In this document: positions 16,168 to 24,240 of the stretch, one piece after another
How positions within the stretch are numbered: the first letter of the stretch is position 1
Layout of the letters: each line of letters starts with the position of its first letter
NCBI GenBank assembly: GCA_049314555.1
Contig: JBMOEW010000010.1
Location: 15,473-79,472 of the forward strand
Length of the DNA: 64,000 nt
DNA from: REEB509 sp049314555
Lineage (GTDB): Bacteria; Pseudomonadota; Alphaproteobacteria; Caulobacterales; Aquidulcibacteraceae
Direction: 5' to 3'
Program-made: the position numbers and the translations under genes
The notes under the pieces: generated by a model
The model's input: only the letters and a program-made list of their open reading frames with translations
Told to the model about the DNA's origin: nothing
Database searches by the model: none

Positions 16168-16193
16168 AAAGGGCTGTGCCCTTTTTCTTTTTT
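16168..16193 (+). terminator. Rho-independent terminator after amtB
   Basis: AAAGGGC (16168-16174) and GCCCTTT (16178-16184) form a 7-bp stem with a 3-base loop, followed by a T-rich tract with one C (16185-16193). It lies 72 bases after the amtB stop, ahead of ftsK. Confidence 0.85.
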
Positions 16194-16342
16194 GGCACTA
16201 CTTCGGGTTAAGGTTAACCAATTCGGCGCTACCGGCCGGAGCGGATTGCTTGGCCCATTTGAAGATAAAGTGTGCGCAATCGGTAGTGCGATTCACCCGT
16301 GGTTTACGAGTTAGGCCAAGAGTCCGCCCCGTTGGCTCTAGA

Positions 16343-18832
16343 ATGAGCATTGAATCGCCGATGGCAACTATGACAAGTTCTCCAGAGGGCGCTGTCGCGT
16401 CCGCCCCGCCGGAACCCGGCACTCGTACCTTGGCGCTGCGGCTTGCCGTTGTGGTCGGGGGTGCGCTTCTTGGCGCGTATGGCTTGGGGGCAACGCTGAG
16501 CTACAAGGCCAGCGATCCAAGCCTCAACGCCGCCAGCGACAAGCCGGCGCAGAACCTGTTTGGCGCGCAAGGTGCTGCTTTTGCAGACATCGTGATGCAG
16601 GCTCTGGGGGCGGCTGCCCCGTTCTTGATGGCGGCTTTGCTGATTGCGTGCGGCCTGCGGTTTGCGCAACGGCGGGTGTTCATGCCGATTGACCGGGCGC
16701 GTTTGGCGATGGGCGCGTTTGGAGTCTTCCTGTTGGCGATGACGGCTTCGTCTGCGCCGGTGCCATCTGCTTGGCCGCTGGCTGTCGGGTTTGGTGGCGT
16801 GATTGGCGACGGGCTGTTGCACGTATTCGCGAGCCTCTTGGCGCTGCCAGGCATTCCAGGCGCGCGGTTGCTTGCGGGATTGGTGGCGGGGCTTGGGGCG
16901 TGTGCGGCGTTTGCGTGGGCCTTTAGTGTGACCGGCGCTGATTTACATGAGGCGACGCGCAGCTTTGTGCGTTCTGCCACGGACGCCGGGCGTGGCGCGA
17001 CGCGCGCGATCGCGGACATGCGCGAGAAGGCCCGCTATCCCGAAGACGAGGAAGAGCCGTGGGACGTTTATCGCACCCGCGGCCTGCAGGACCAGCGCGG
17101 ACCGGTGGTGGTGGACGTGGCGTACGATGCGCGACCGCAAGCCTCAGCGCCGCCTTCGCCGCAGGGTCGCCCCTCCCCGGCTGCTGCGCCGGCTTTTGAA
17201 GAAGATATTCGCCCGGCGCCCAGCGCGCGCTCCAGCGAGCCTGAGCCAGCGCGGCGGCCAGCTCCCAGTGCGTCGGCACGCCCGAAGCCGCAGCGCGCTG
17301 CGGCCCGCGAAGCCGGCTTTATGGGGTCCAGCGGGTTTGAGCTGCCGACGGTTGACCTGTTGACCCCGCCAACCGCGCGGACAAGCCAAATGGACGCTGC
17401 CACCTTACAGGCGCGCGCGCGCCAGCTGGAAGCAGTGCTGTCTGACTACGGCGTGCAGGGCGATATCGTTTCGGCGCGTCCTGGACCGGTGGTCACGTTG
17501 TTTGAACTGGAACCGGCACCGGGTTTGAAATCCGCGCGCGTTATTTCAACCTCTGAAGACATCGCCCGCTCGATGAGTGCGAATTCGGCGCGGGTGGCAA
17601 CGATCCCCGGGCGGAGCGTGATCGGCATTGAGCTGCCGAACGCAAAACGGGAGACGGTTTATCTGTCGTCTTTGCTGGCCACGAGCGGGTTCCGGCAAAG
17701 CACGCAGCAACTGCCCTTGGCGCTGGGCGAGACCATCGAAGGCGAGCCGTTCTACGCTGACCTTGCGAAGATGCCTCACCTTCTGATCGCCGGCACCACG
17801 GGATCGGGCAAATCCGTTGGCATCAACGCGATGATCTTGAGCCTGTTGTATCGGCACTCGCCGGAAGAATGCCGGTTCATCATGATCGACCCGAAGATGC
17901 TGGAACTGAGCGTCTATGAGGGCATCCCGCACTTGCTTTCGCCGGTCGTGACAGACCCGAAAAAGGCTGTGGTGGCCCTGAAGTGGACCGTGCGGGAGAT
18001 GGAAGAGCGCTATCGCAAGATGTCCAAGCTTGGGGTGCGCAACATCACGAGCTACAACGAGCGGGTGCGCGAAGCGATCGCGAACGGTGAAAAGCTGCAG
18101 CGTACCGTGCACGCCGGCTTTGACCCTGACACGGGTGCGCCGATCCACGAGACGCGCAGCCTGCCTTTGGAAACAATGCCTTATATCGTCGTGGTGATCG
18201 ACGAGATGGCCGATCTGATGATCGTTGCTGGCAAAGAGATCGAAACCGCGGTTCAGCGCTTGGCGGCGATGGCCCGGGCCGCGGGCATCCATCTGATCAT
18301 GGCCACGCAGCGGCCATCGGTTGATGTGATCACCGGCACGATCAAGGCCAACTTCCCCACGCGGATCAGCTATAAGGTCACCTCCAAAATCGACAGCCGC
18401 ACCATCCTTGGCGAACAGGGGGCCGAGCAGCTCGTTGGCCAGGGCGATCTGTTGATGATGGAAGGCGGGCGGATCCGCCGGATGCACGGGCCGTTCGTGA
18501 CAGAAGATGACGTCGAGCGGGTGGTGCTGATGTTGAAGGCCCAAGGCGCGCCGTCTTATCGCGCGGAGGTGACCGAAGATCCCGAGGATGCAGAAGAAGA
18601 AGGTCCGGCTGATCTTTTTGAGAACAGTGCAAGCACTGGCGACGAGCTTTATGACCGCGCGATTGAAATCGTGATGCGCGATAAGAAAGCCTCTACAAGC
18701 TATTTGCAACGGCGGCTGCAAGTTGGTTATAATCGCGCAGCCAGCCTTATCGAACGTCTTGAGAAGGACGGGATCATTTCGGGGCCAAACCATGCGGGAA
18801 AGCGTGAAGTGCTTACGGGGGCGGATGAATAG
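16343..18832 (+). CDS. ftsK: DNA translocase FtsK
   Basis: 829 residues. It links division to chromosome segregation by pumping DNA through the septum and activating dimer resolution at dif. The N-terminus holds about four membrane segments (first near 30-51). A Pro/Ala-rich linker (about 260-360) follows, then the motor with Walker A GTTGSGKS (484-491) and Walker B VVVIDEMADLM (near 615). The C-terminal winged-helix gamma domain (SYLQRRLQVGYNRAASLIERLE) would read KOPS sites. ATG 16343 is chosen as the first plausible start after a non-hydrophobic run; ATG 16361 is an alternative. The order ftsK-lolA-xth is common in alphaproteobacteria. Confidence 0.95.
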   Translation: MSIESPMATMTSSPEGAVASAPPEPGTRTLALRLAVVVGGALLGAYGLGATLSYKASDPSLNAASDKPAQNLFGAQGAAFADIVMQALGAAAPFLMAALLIACGLRFAQRRVFMPIDRARLAMGAFGVFLLAMTASSAPVPSAWPLAVGFGGVIGDGLLHVFASLLALPGIPGARLLAGLVAGLGACAAFAWAFSVTGADLHEATRSFVRSATDAGRGATRAIADMREKARYPEDEEEPWDVYRTRGLQDQRGPVVVDVAYDARPQASAPPSPQGRPSPAAAPAFEEDIRPAPSARSSEPEPARRPAPSASARPKPQRAAAREAGFMGSSGFELPTVDLLTPPTARTSQMDAATLQARARQLEAVLSDYGVQGDIVSARPGPVVTLFELEPAPGLKSARVISTSEDIARSMSANSARVATIPGRSVIGIELPNAKRETVYLSSLLATSGFRQSTQQLPLALGETIEGEPFYADLAKMPHLLIAGTTGSGKSVGINAMILSLLYRHSPEECRFIMIDPKMLELSVYEGIPHLLSPVVTDPKKAVVALKWTVREMEERYRKMSKLGVRNITSYNERVREAIANGEKLQRTVHAGFDPDTGAPIHETRSLPLETMPYIVVVIDEMADLMIVAGKEIETAVQRLAAMARAAGIHLIMATQRPSVDVITGTIKANFPTRISYKVTSKIDSRTILGEQGAEQLVGQGDLLMMEGGRIRRMHGPFVTEDDVERVVLMLKAQGAPSYRAEVTEDPEDAEEEGPADLFENSASTGDELYDRAIEIVMRDKKASTSYLQRRLQVGYNRAASLIERLEKDGIISGPNHAGKREVLTGADE

Positions 18833-18909
18833 CGGCTGAATAAAAAAGTTCTATTTTAGCCGTGATCACTTCTTGTTTTCGCCGCGCCCTGCCTGCACAT
18901 GCTTGCCGC

Positions 18910-19614
18910 ATGAAAAAACTTGTTTCTCTGCTCGCGCCTAGCGCCCTTGCTTTCCTCGCTCTTGGGACGGCGGTTTGTGCAAACCCGGCTTTGGCCCAAA
19001 CCCGCAGCGTTGTCAGTGTTGGACAGGCCGGCACGGTGCCCCGCCCTGCAGCCATTGTGTTGACTGGGACAGAGCGCACAGCCGCGCTCACCGCAGCTAG
19101 CCGCGCTTTGGGCACTGTGCGTTCTGTGCAGGGCCGCTTTACGCAGCTGGCTCCCAACGGTGGCCGCACGGCTGGCACATATTATTTGCAACGACCTGGC
19201 CGCGCCCGGTTCGAGTACGACTCCCCTGCTCCGCTGCTGATTGTGTCTGATGGCACAACCGTCGCCATCCATGATCGGGAGTTGCGCAACACGGACCGCG
19301 CTCCGTTGCGCTCCACGCCGCTGTTCTTTGTGCTCAAGAACAACCCGAACCTGGACGCGGATTTCCGGATTACGCGGGTGGCCCGGGCCGGAGACCTGTT
19401 GCAGATCACCGCGCGGGATCGGGACGGCGAGATCGACGGCGAGCTGACATTGACTCTGCAAGGCCCGAATATGGCTTTGCAATCTTGGGCCGCGGTGGAC
19501 GCGACGGGGGCGACCACCACCGTTCGTTTGGACACCATGACCACGGTTGCGCGCCTGAATCCACGCCTGTTTATCGCCGACGATCTGCAGGATCCGACAA
19601 ATCGCCGTCGATAA
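18910..19614 (+). CDS. lolA: Outer membrane lipoprotein carrier LolA
   Basis: 234 residues from ATG 18910, which gives a clean signal peptide (MKKLVSLLAPSALAFLALG, cleavage after NPALA). A longer GTG frame from 18862 would bury it. The mature protein has the LolA pattern: VRSVQGRFTQLAPNGGRTAGTYYLQRPGRARFEYDSP, then LLIVSDGTTVAIHD and a C-terminal beta-rich half. It takes lipoproteins from LolCDE and crosses the periplasm to the outer membrane. It sits 77 bases after ftsK and is probably co-transcribed with it. The following 366 bases carry a candidate small RNA rather than a protein gene. Confidence 0.92.
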   Translation: MKKLVSLLAPSALAFLALGTAVCANPALAQTRSVVSVGQAGTVPRPAAIVLTGTERTAALTAASRALGTVRSVQGRFTQLAPNGGRTAGTYYLQRPGRARFEYDSPAPLLIVSDGTTVAIHDRELRNTDRAPLRSTPLFFVLKNNPNLDADFRITRVARAGDLLQITARDRDGEIDGELTLTLQGPNMALQSWAAVDATGATTTVRLDTMTTVARLNPRLFIADDLQDPTNRRR

Positions 19615-19683
19615 AGCCGGCACCTGTTGGTGAGGCTCACTGTTTCGTGAGCACATCAGGCAAGGAAATTCTCCAAACAGGTA

Positions 19684-19712
19684 TTGTTTTTTCCAGCTCT
19701 GTGTCGTATATG
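19684..19712 (+). promoter_or_regulatory. Candidate promoter of the small RNA
   Basis: TTGTTT at 19684-19689 and TATATG at 19707-19712 are separated by 17 bases, the optimal sigma-70 spacing. Each hexamer is an imperfect match (3/6 and 4/6). The predicted start at about 19719-19721 falls immediately before the first base of a perfect 10-bp stem. Confidence 0.4.
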
Positions 19713-19719
19713 TCACTTG

Positions 19720-19876
19720 CAAGGCCGCCACTTCATCCCCCTGGATCAGCGTCGTCCCCCCGCTGACCGATCCAGCGTGGCGGCCTCCGCCGGAAACATC
19801 CCCTCCCGGCGCGTGCGCTGATGATGGCGCATGAAGGAGCGCTCGACCGTACCCCACGGTCGGGCGCTTTCTTTTT
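19720..19876 (+). ncRNA. Candidate structured small RNA with C-rich loops
   Basis: About 157 bases between lolA and xth fold into four successive stem-loops. SL1: AGGCCGCCAC (19722-19731) pairs perfectly with GTGGCGGCCT (19777-19786). Inside it CTGGATC (19741-19747) pairs with GATCCAG (19769-19775) and AGCG with CGCT. SL2: CGCCGG (19788-19793) with CCGGCG (19806-19811). SL3: CGTGCGC (19812-19818) with GCGCATG (19827-19833), including one G-T pair. SL4 is the terminator. Unpaired CATCCCC occurs twice (19734-19740, 19797-19803), a run of six C with its flank sits in the SL1 tip, and ACCCC is the terminator loop. C-rich loops in alphaproteobacterial small RNAs are known to bind Shine-Dalgarno regions. 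I cannot assign it to a named family. Confidence 0.6.
19841..19876 (+). terminator. Rho-independent terminator ending the candidate small RNA
   Basis: GCTCGACCGT (19841-19850) pairs with ACGGTCGGGC (19856-19865), ten pairs with one G-T, loop ACCCC. The tail GCTTTCTTTTT follows. It would also stop read-through from lolA. Confidence 0.8.
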
Positions 19877-19910
19877 GGCGGGCGCTTTCTTTTTGGCGGG
19901 CGCTTTCTTT
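19862..19910 (+). repeat. 18-bp tandem repeat of a terminator tail
   Basis: GGGCGCTTTCTTTTTGGC occurs at 19862-19879 and exactly again at 19880-19897, with a third partial copy (13 bases) at 19898-19910. The first copy overlaps the end of the terminator stem and its T-tract, so the duplicated unit is essentially the terminator tail. No protein-coding sense is apparent. Confidence 0.9.
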
Positions 19911-19980
19911 CATGTGAATTTTCACAACAGGATGTCGCCAACCGCTGTACGCCGCGGCGGAAATGGCGCAACACCGCGCA

Positions 19981-20760
19981 ATGCGTATCGCCACCTGGAA
20001 CATCAACTCGGTTCGTCTGCGGATTGACCAAGTCTCTCGTTATGCGGCCATGGCCAAGCCCGACGTCTTGTGCTTGCAAGAAATCAAGTGCCTGGAAGCG
20101 GAGTTCCCCTACGCCGCCTTCAAGGACATGGGCCTCAAGTATGTGCACGTGGTCGGGCAAAAGGGCGCTCACGGGGTGGCGATTGCGTCGCGCAAGCCGA
20201 TTGAGTCCCTGCCCTCGCCTGGCCTTTGCCCGTTTGGCGAAGCCCGGGTAGCGGTGGTGAAGGTGGCGGGGATTAATGTGCTGTCTTTGTATATCCCCGC
20301 TGGCGGTGAAGATCCGGACGTGAACACCAACGCCAAGTTTGCCCACAAGCTCGCGTTCCTCGACCGCATGAACGGCTGGTGCAAAACGCGGCCGGGCACG
20401 ACATTGCTAACCGGCGATCTCAACATCGCACCGGGGGAGCATGACGTTTGGAACCATAAGCAGCTTCTGGATGTGGTGAGCCATACGCCGGTGGAGACTT
20501 CTGGTTTGAACAAGGCGCGGGAGGCCGGCGCGTTTGTGGACCTGATGCGCGCGGCACGGCCGGAGCCCGAAAAGCTGTTTACGTGGTGGAGCTACCGTAA
20601 CGCGGACTGGAAGGTCAGCAATCGCGGGCGGCGTTTGGACCATATCTGGTCAAGCCCGGATATCGCGCCGGCCTTGAAAAAGATCAGCGTGTGGACCGAA
20701 ACCCGCGACTGGAGCCGCCCCAGCGATCATGTGCCGGTGATGGCCGAGCTCGAGCTTTGA
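19981..20760 (+). CDS. xth: Exodeoxyribonuclease III
   Basis: 259 residues beginning MRIATWNINSVRLRID at ATG 19981, the conserved N-terminus of the family. The AP-endonuclease/exonuclease motifs are visible: CLQEIKC with metal-binding Glu34, LTGDLNIAPGEHDVWN, RRLDHIWSS and the final SDHVPVMAEL with the catalytic Asp-His. It repairs abasic sites and 3' blocked ends in DNA. It ends 54 bases before the convergent response-regulator gene, with a weak hairpin between them. The 366-base upstream region holds the candidate small RNA. Confidence 0.95.
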   Translation: MRIATWNINSVRLRIDQVSRYAAMAKPDVLCLQEIKCLEAEFPYAAFKDMGLKYVHVVGQKGAHGVAIASRKPIESLPSPGLCPFGEARVAVVKVAGINVLSLYIPAGGEDPDVNTNAKFAHKLAFLDRMNGWCKTRPGTTLLTGDLNIAPGEHDVWNHKQLLDVVSHTPVETSGLNKAREAGAFVDLMRAARPEPEKLFTWWSYRNADWKVSNRGRRLDHIWSSPDIAPALKKISVWTETRDWSRPSDHVPVMAELEL

Positions 20761-20785
20761 GGGGGGCTTGGCCCTCCCCCATTTT
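20761..20785. terminator. Weak hairpin between xth and the response-regulator gene
   Basis: GGGGGGC (20761-20767) can pair with GCCCTCC (20771-20777) over a 3-base loop with one G-T pair, followed by CCCATTTT. The T-run is short and separated from the stem, so termination is only tentative. Confidence 0.35.
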
Positions 20786-20814
20786 CCGGGATCGAACTTG
20801 GCTTTTGGGGGCGT

Positions 20815-21507
20815 TTAGGGCTGCAATCGGTAGCCGCCGGTTTCGGTGAGCAGCAAGCGTGGGTTGGCCACGTCTGGCTCGATTTTCTGGCGCAAGCGGT
20901 AGATGTGCGTTTCGAGGGTGTGGGTGCTGACGGTCGCGCGGTAGCCCCAGACTTCCCGCAGCAGTTCTTCCCTGCTCACCGCCTTTTCGCCGGATCGGAA
21001 CAGGTATTTTAGGATCATCGTTTCCTTTTCCGTGAGGCGCAGGCGTTTTCCGTCGGTATCGGCCAAGAGCTTTGAGGCCGGGCGGAATTCGTAAGGCCCG
21101 ATGCGGAAGACTGCGTCTTCACTGGCCTGGTGGCTGCGGACTTGGGTGCGGATCCTGGCGATCAACACATTGAGATTAAACGGCTTTGAGACAAAGTCGC
21201 TGGCACCTGCCTCCAGGCATTCCACCACGTCTTCCGGGGCCGATAGACTGGTGAGCATAATGATTGGCGTTGCGATCGCGCGTTTGCGCAACTCGGCGCA
21301 GACAACGCGCCCGCTCACATCCGGCAGGTTGATATCCAGAAGGATTAGCGACGGATTTTGGTGCAGCGCTGCTGCAACCCCTTCGTTACCGGTTCGCGCC
21401 TGGAGCACAGCCAAATCGCCCTGCGCCTCCAATTGAAGGGCCAGTTCTTCGCGGAGATCGTCGTCATCGTCGATGATCAGGATTAACGTCTTGCGGTTTG
21501 GGCGCAT
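20815..21507 (-). CDS. OmpR-family response regulator
   Basis: 230 residues from ATG 21507. The receiver domain has the acidic pocket IIDDDDD (11-17), phospho-acceptor Asp58 in LLLDINLPD, Thr86 in MLTS and Lys108 in SKPF. The C-terminal winged helix (about 130-230) carries RLTEKETMILKYLFRSG and HTLETHIYRLRQKIE, the recognition helix region. It is a DNA-binding transcription factor. No histidine kinase gene is adjacent, so it is an orphan here. The start chosen drops a 20-residue upstream extension with no similarity to receiver domains. Confidence 0.92.
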   Translation of the reverse strand: MRPNRKTLILIIDDDDDLREELALQLEAQGDLAVLQARTGNEGVAAALHQNPSLILLDINLPDVSGRVVCAELRKRAIATPIIMLTSLSAPEDVVECLEAGASDFVSKPFNLNVLIARIRTQVRSHQASEDAVFRIGPYEFRPASKLLADTDGKRLRLTEKETMILKYLFRSGEKAVSREELLREVWGYRATVSTHTLETHIYRLRQKIEPDVANPRLLLTETGGYRLQP

Positions 21508-21634
21508 CAGCGATGGGCGTCCTTTTGCCTGTTTGGAACAATTTGGCGTGCGAAACGCTAACCGCAAGGCCGGACTTGACCGCCGCTACGGCAAGCGCGG
21601 CATTTTCCCTGCCTTCCAAGCGGTGGAGCGCCTG

Positions 21635-22408
21635 ATGACCGACCCTATTTTATGCACAACATCCGACGGCGTGCTGAACATACACTTCAATCGCCCGGAA
21701 AAGAAAAACGCCCTGACCAATGCGATGTATGGGGCGTGGGCGGATGCCATGGAGGCGGCAGCGCACGACCCCGGTGTTCGCGCGATCCTTTTCACGGCGG
21801 CGGGCGACGCGTTTACCTCCGGCAACGACATCATGGATTTCGCGCAGGTCGCAACCGGTGCCTTGGCGCAGGCCGATATGCAGGTTGGGCGTGTGTTGAA
21901 GGCGCTGGCTTATGCCGAAAAACCGCTGGTGGCGGCGGTGACGGGTGTTGCAGTGGGGATCGGTGCCACCATGCTTTTGCACTGTGACCTGGTTTACTGT
22001 GCTGATGAGGCCAAGATTTCGACGCCGTTTGTGAGCCTTGCTCTGGTGCCGGAGGCGGCCTCCAGCCTGCTTCTGCCGCAGGCCATCGGGGCCAAGCGCG
22101 CGTATGCCATGTTTGCCTTGGGAGAAGCGCTTACCGGGAAAGAGGCCGAAGCGTTCGGGCTGGTGACGCGGTCTTTGCCGCGCGATCAGGTCGAGGCTGC
22201 GGCGCGCGAGGCTGCCCAACGTTTGGTGCGGTTGCCGGCGGGGGCTTTGAAACAGACCAAGCTGCTGATGCGCGATGCGCAAGCGATCGCTGCTTTGATG
22301 GACCGCGAGGGCCAGGTGTTTAACCAGCAGCTGTTGTCGGGCGAGGCCAAGGAGGCCTTCAGCGCCTTTTTTGAACGCCGAGCGCCAGACTTTATCAAAG
22401 TTGCTTGA
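21635..22408 (+). CDS. Enoyl-CoA hydratase/isomerase family protein
   Basis: 257 residues from ATG 21635 with GGAG at 21624-21627. It has the crotonase fold signatures: FNRPEKKNALTNAMY, an oxyanion-hole segment GDAFTSGNDIMDF, and GVAVGIGATMLLHCDLVY. In hydratases this last segment carries a first catalytic Glu at GGGCE; here that position is Thr112. The second Glu is kept (Glu140 in LVPEAASS). That pattern is more like delta3-delta2-enoyl-CoA isomerases than true hydratases, so an isomerase role in beta-oxidation of unsaturated fatty acids is likely. It is divergent from the response-regulator gene. Confidence 0.88.
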   Translation: MTDPILCTTSDGVLNIHFNRPEKKNALTNAMYGAWADAMEAAAHDPGVRAILFTAAGDAFTSGNDIMDFAQVATGALAQADMQVGRVLKALAYAEKPLVAAVTGVAVGIGATMLLHCDLVYCADEAKISTPFVSLALVPEAASSLLLPQAIGAKRAYAMFALGEALTGKEAEAFGLVTRSLPRDQVEAAAREAAQRLVRLPAGALKQTKLLMRDAQAIAALMDREGQVFNQQLLSGEAKEAFSAFFERRAPDFIKVA

Positions 22409-22536
22409 CCTGCGCTTCGGCCTGACGCCATCGCTGGCAAAAACCCGATTTTGCGCGCACACAGGGTGGTCATGGATTGGCGCTTGATTGGTGATCTTTG
22501 ATCATGATCGATGCGTCTTGGCGTTTGGAGGTGCCT

Positions 22537-23619
22537 ATGTCGGCGATGGATGGCACAGAGGATTCCGCAAAGGCTGAAGCGCGGCACAGCAAGGCGCGAC
22601 TTGGCTATCCATTTGCGGGCGCGCCGGAAGCGGGTGCGACCCTCGATGTGGCGCCTGGCGTCAAATGGGTGCGCATGCCCCTGCCCTTCGCCCTGCAATG
22701 GATCAATCTATGGCTGATCGCCGATGGCGATGGCTGGGCTTTGGTAGATACCGGCCTTGGCAGCGAAGTGACGCGCGAGCATTGGCGCAAGATTTTCGAG
22801 GAGTCCCTTGGGGGCGCGCCGATCACGCGGGTGATTATCACCCATATGCACCCAGACCATATCGGCCTTGCGGGATGGATCACGCGCAAGTTTGACTGTC
22901 GCTTGTGGATTTCGCGGCTGGAATACGTCACCTGTCGTATGCTGGTGGCGGATACCGGACGGGAAGCGCCCGCAGACGGTGAGCGCTTTTATCGCGCCGC
23001 AGGGTGGGATGAAGACGCGCTGGACAGTTACCGAGTGCGCTTTGGCGGGTTCGGCAAAATGGTGTCGCGGTTGCCAGACAGTTACGTGCGAATGCGGGAT
23101 GGGGATGTGCTGTCGATTGGCGGGCGGCCGTGGCAGGTGATCTGTGGCAACGGGCACAGCCCGGAGCATGCTTGCCTGTGGCAAGAGGACCTCAAGCTGC
23201 TGATTTCTGGCGATCAGGTACTGCCGCGGATCACGTCGAATGTGTCGGTGTTTCCAACCGAGCCAGAGGCTGATCCGCTTTCCGATTGGTTGGACTCCTG
23301 TTCCAAGCTGAAGGCCGCGTTGCCCGCAGATCTATTGACCCTGCCGGCCCATAACGAGCCCTTCACGGGTTTGCACGACCGGCTCCAGGACCTGATCGAT
23401 GGACATGAGCGGGCATTGGCGCGGATCGAGTCTCGCCTGAAACAGGCCCCTCGGCGGGCTGTGGACATATTTGGTGCTTTGTTTGCACGTCCAATCGGGC
23501 CGGACGTGATTGGGATGGCAACGGGCGAGAGCATTGCCCATCTCAATTGCTTGGTGTCGCGCGGTCGGGCCAAACGAACGACCGATGAAACGGGAATGAC
23601 GGTTTATGTCGCAGCCTAA
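22537..23619 (+). CDS. Metallo-beta-lactamase-fold hydrolase
   Basis: 360 residues from ATG 22537 behind GGAGG (22527-22531). The zinc ligands are intact: HMHPDH at 103-108, a later GNGHSPEH and LISGDQVLP with the bridging Asp. It has the extended C-terminal region (DWLDSCSKLKAALPADLLTLPAHNEPF, then a helical tail) found in glyoxalase-II-like and related hydrolases. The substrate is not evident. Its stop overlaps the next small membrane-protein gene by 14 bases, so the three genes 22537-24240 probably form one transcript. Confidence 0.9.
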   Translation: MSAMDGTEDSAKAEARHSKARLGYPFAGAPEAGATLDVAPGVKWVRMPLPFALQWINLWLIADGDGWALVDTGLGSEVTREHWRKIFEESLGGAPITRVIITHMHPDHIGLAGWITRKFDCRLWISRLEYVTCRMLVADTGREAPADGERFYRAAGWDEDALDSYRVRFGGFGKMVSRLPDSYVRMRDGDVLSIGGRPWQVICGNGHSPEHACLWQEDLKLLISGDQVLPRITSNVSVFPTEPEADPLSDWLDSCSKLKAALPADLLTLPAHNEPFTGLHDRLQDLIDGHERALARIESRLKQAPRRAVDIFGALFARPIGPDVIGMATGESIAHLNCLVSRGRAKRTTDETGMTVYVAA

Positions 23620-23917
23620 GGAAGCCCCCAATCCGGAACGTCGGTCCAACGCGGCGTTGATGTGCCTTTTCATCGGGCTTGCGATGATGGGCGTGGCTTG
23701 GCTGCTGGGCGTTGGTGGGGTTTTAACCCTGGCCTTGGCTGGCGAAGGGGATTTGGCGGCGGCGGCGGGCGGTACGGCGGGATTGATCCTGTTGCCGTTG
23801 GCGGCGGTATTGGGGTTCTTGTTTGCCGTTGTGGGCAGCGTGTGGCTTGCCATCCAGGTGATTGCGGATCAAACCGGCGCGCACCACAAAGACCCTTATC
23901 GTGACGTGGAGCGCTGA
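23606..23917 (+). CDS. Small two-helix membrane protein of unknown function
   Basis: 103 residues with two hydrophobic segments (about 17-44 and 55-86) connected by a Gly/Ala-rich turn, a polar N-terminus and the short charged tail HHKDPYRDVER. I do not recognise a family. The start overlaps the hydrolase gene by 14 bases and the next gene begins five bases after the stop. It is therefore embedded in a compact operon and likely real. Confidence 0.7.
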   Translation: MSQPKEAPNPERRSNAALMCLFIGLAMMGVAWLLGVGGVLTLALAGEGDLAAAAGGTAGLILLPLAAVLGFLFAVVGSVWLAIQVIADQTGAHHKDPYRDVER

Positions 23918-23922
23918 AACCG

Positions 23923-24240
23923 ATGATCCTTTCAACAACCTTTGACGTGCCAGGCCGGCAGATCACGCAAAACCTTGGGCTTGCCCGGGGGAACGTGGTG
24001 CGGTCGCGATTCATCGGACGCGATATCGTTGCTGGTTTCCGTATGATCGTGGGCGGTGAAATCCACGAATACACCAAGCTTTTGGCTGAAAGCCGCGAAC
24101 AGGCCCTTGATCGCATGATTGAGCACGCGCGGAGCCTGAATGCGGATGCAGTGATCGGACTGCGGTTCGACACGACCGATGCTGGGCAAGGCCAGGCAAC
24201 GGAAGTGCTTGCTTACGGCACTGCCGTAAAGCTTGGCTGA
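23923..24240 (+). CDS. YbjQ/UPF0145 family protein
   Basis: 105 residues matching the YbjQ family along its full length: TTFDVPGRQITQNLGLARGNVVRSRFIGRD near the start and the helix LAESREQALDRMIEHARSLNADAVIGLRFD. These small proteins form pentameric rings in solved structures. Their role is unknown, although they are listed as putative heavy-metal-binding. It is third in the compact operon after the hydrolase and the small membrane protein. The 3' end overlaps the convergent gene by 28 bases. Confidence 0.9.
   Translation: MILSTTFDVPGRQITQNLGLARGNVVRSRFIGRDIVAGFRMIVGGEIHEYTKLLAESREQALDRMIEHARSLNADAVIGLRFDTTDAGQGQATEVLAYGTAVKLG

Noticed and set aside
17546..18793. Minus-strand ORF of 415 codons in ftsK
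   Set aside because: Antisense to the FtsK motor domain; no motif and composition of a shadow frame.
19746..20006. Small minus-strand protein with KESARQ repeats
   Set aside because: The repeats come from the duplicated terminator tail; the frame also crosses the stem-loops and lacks a ribosome-binding site.
18856..20346. Minus-strand ORF of 496 codons across lolA, the gap and xth
   Set aside because: It is antisense to two well-defined genes. Its internal Lys-Arg-Pro repeat is just the reading of the 18-bp DNA repeat at 19862.
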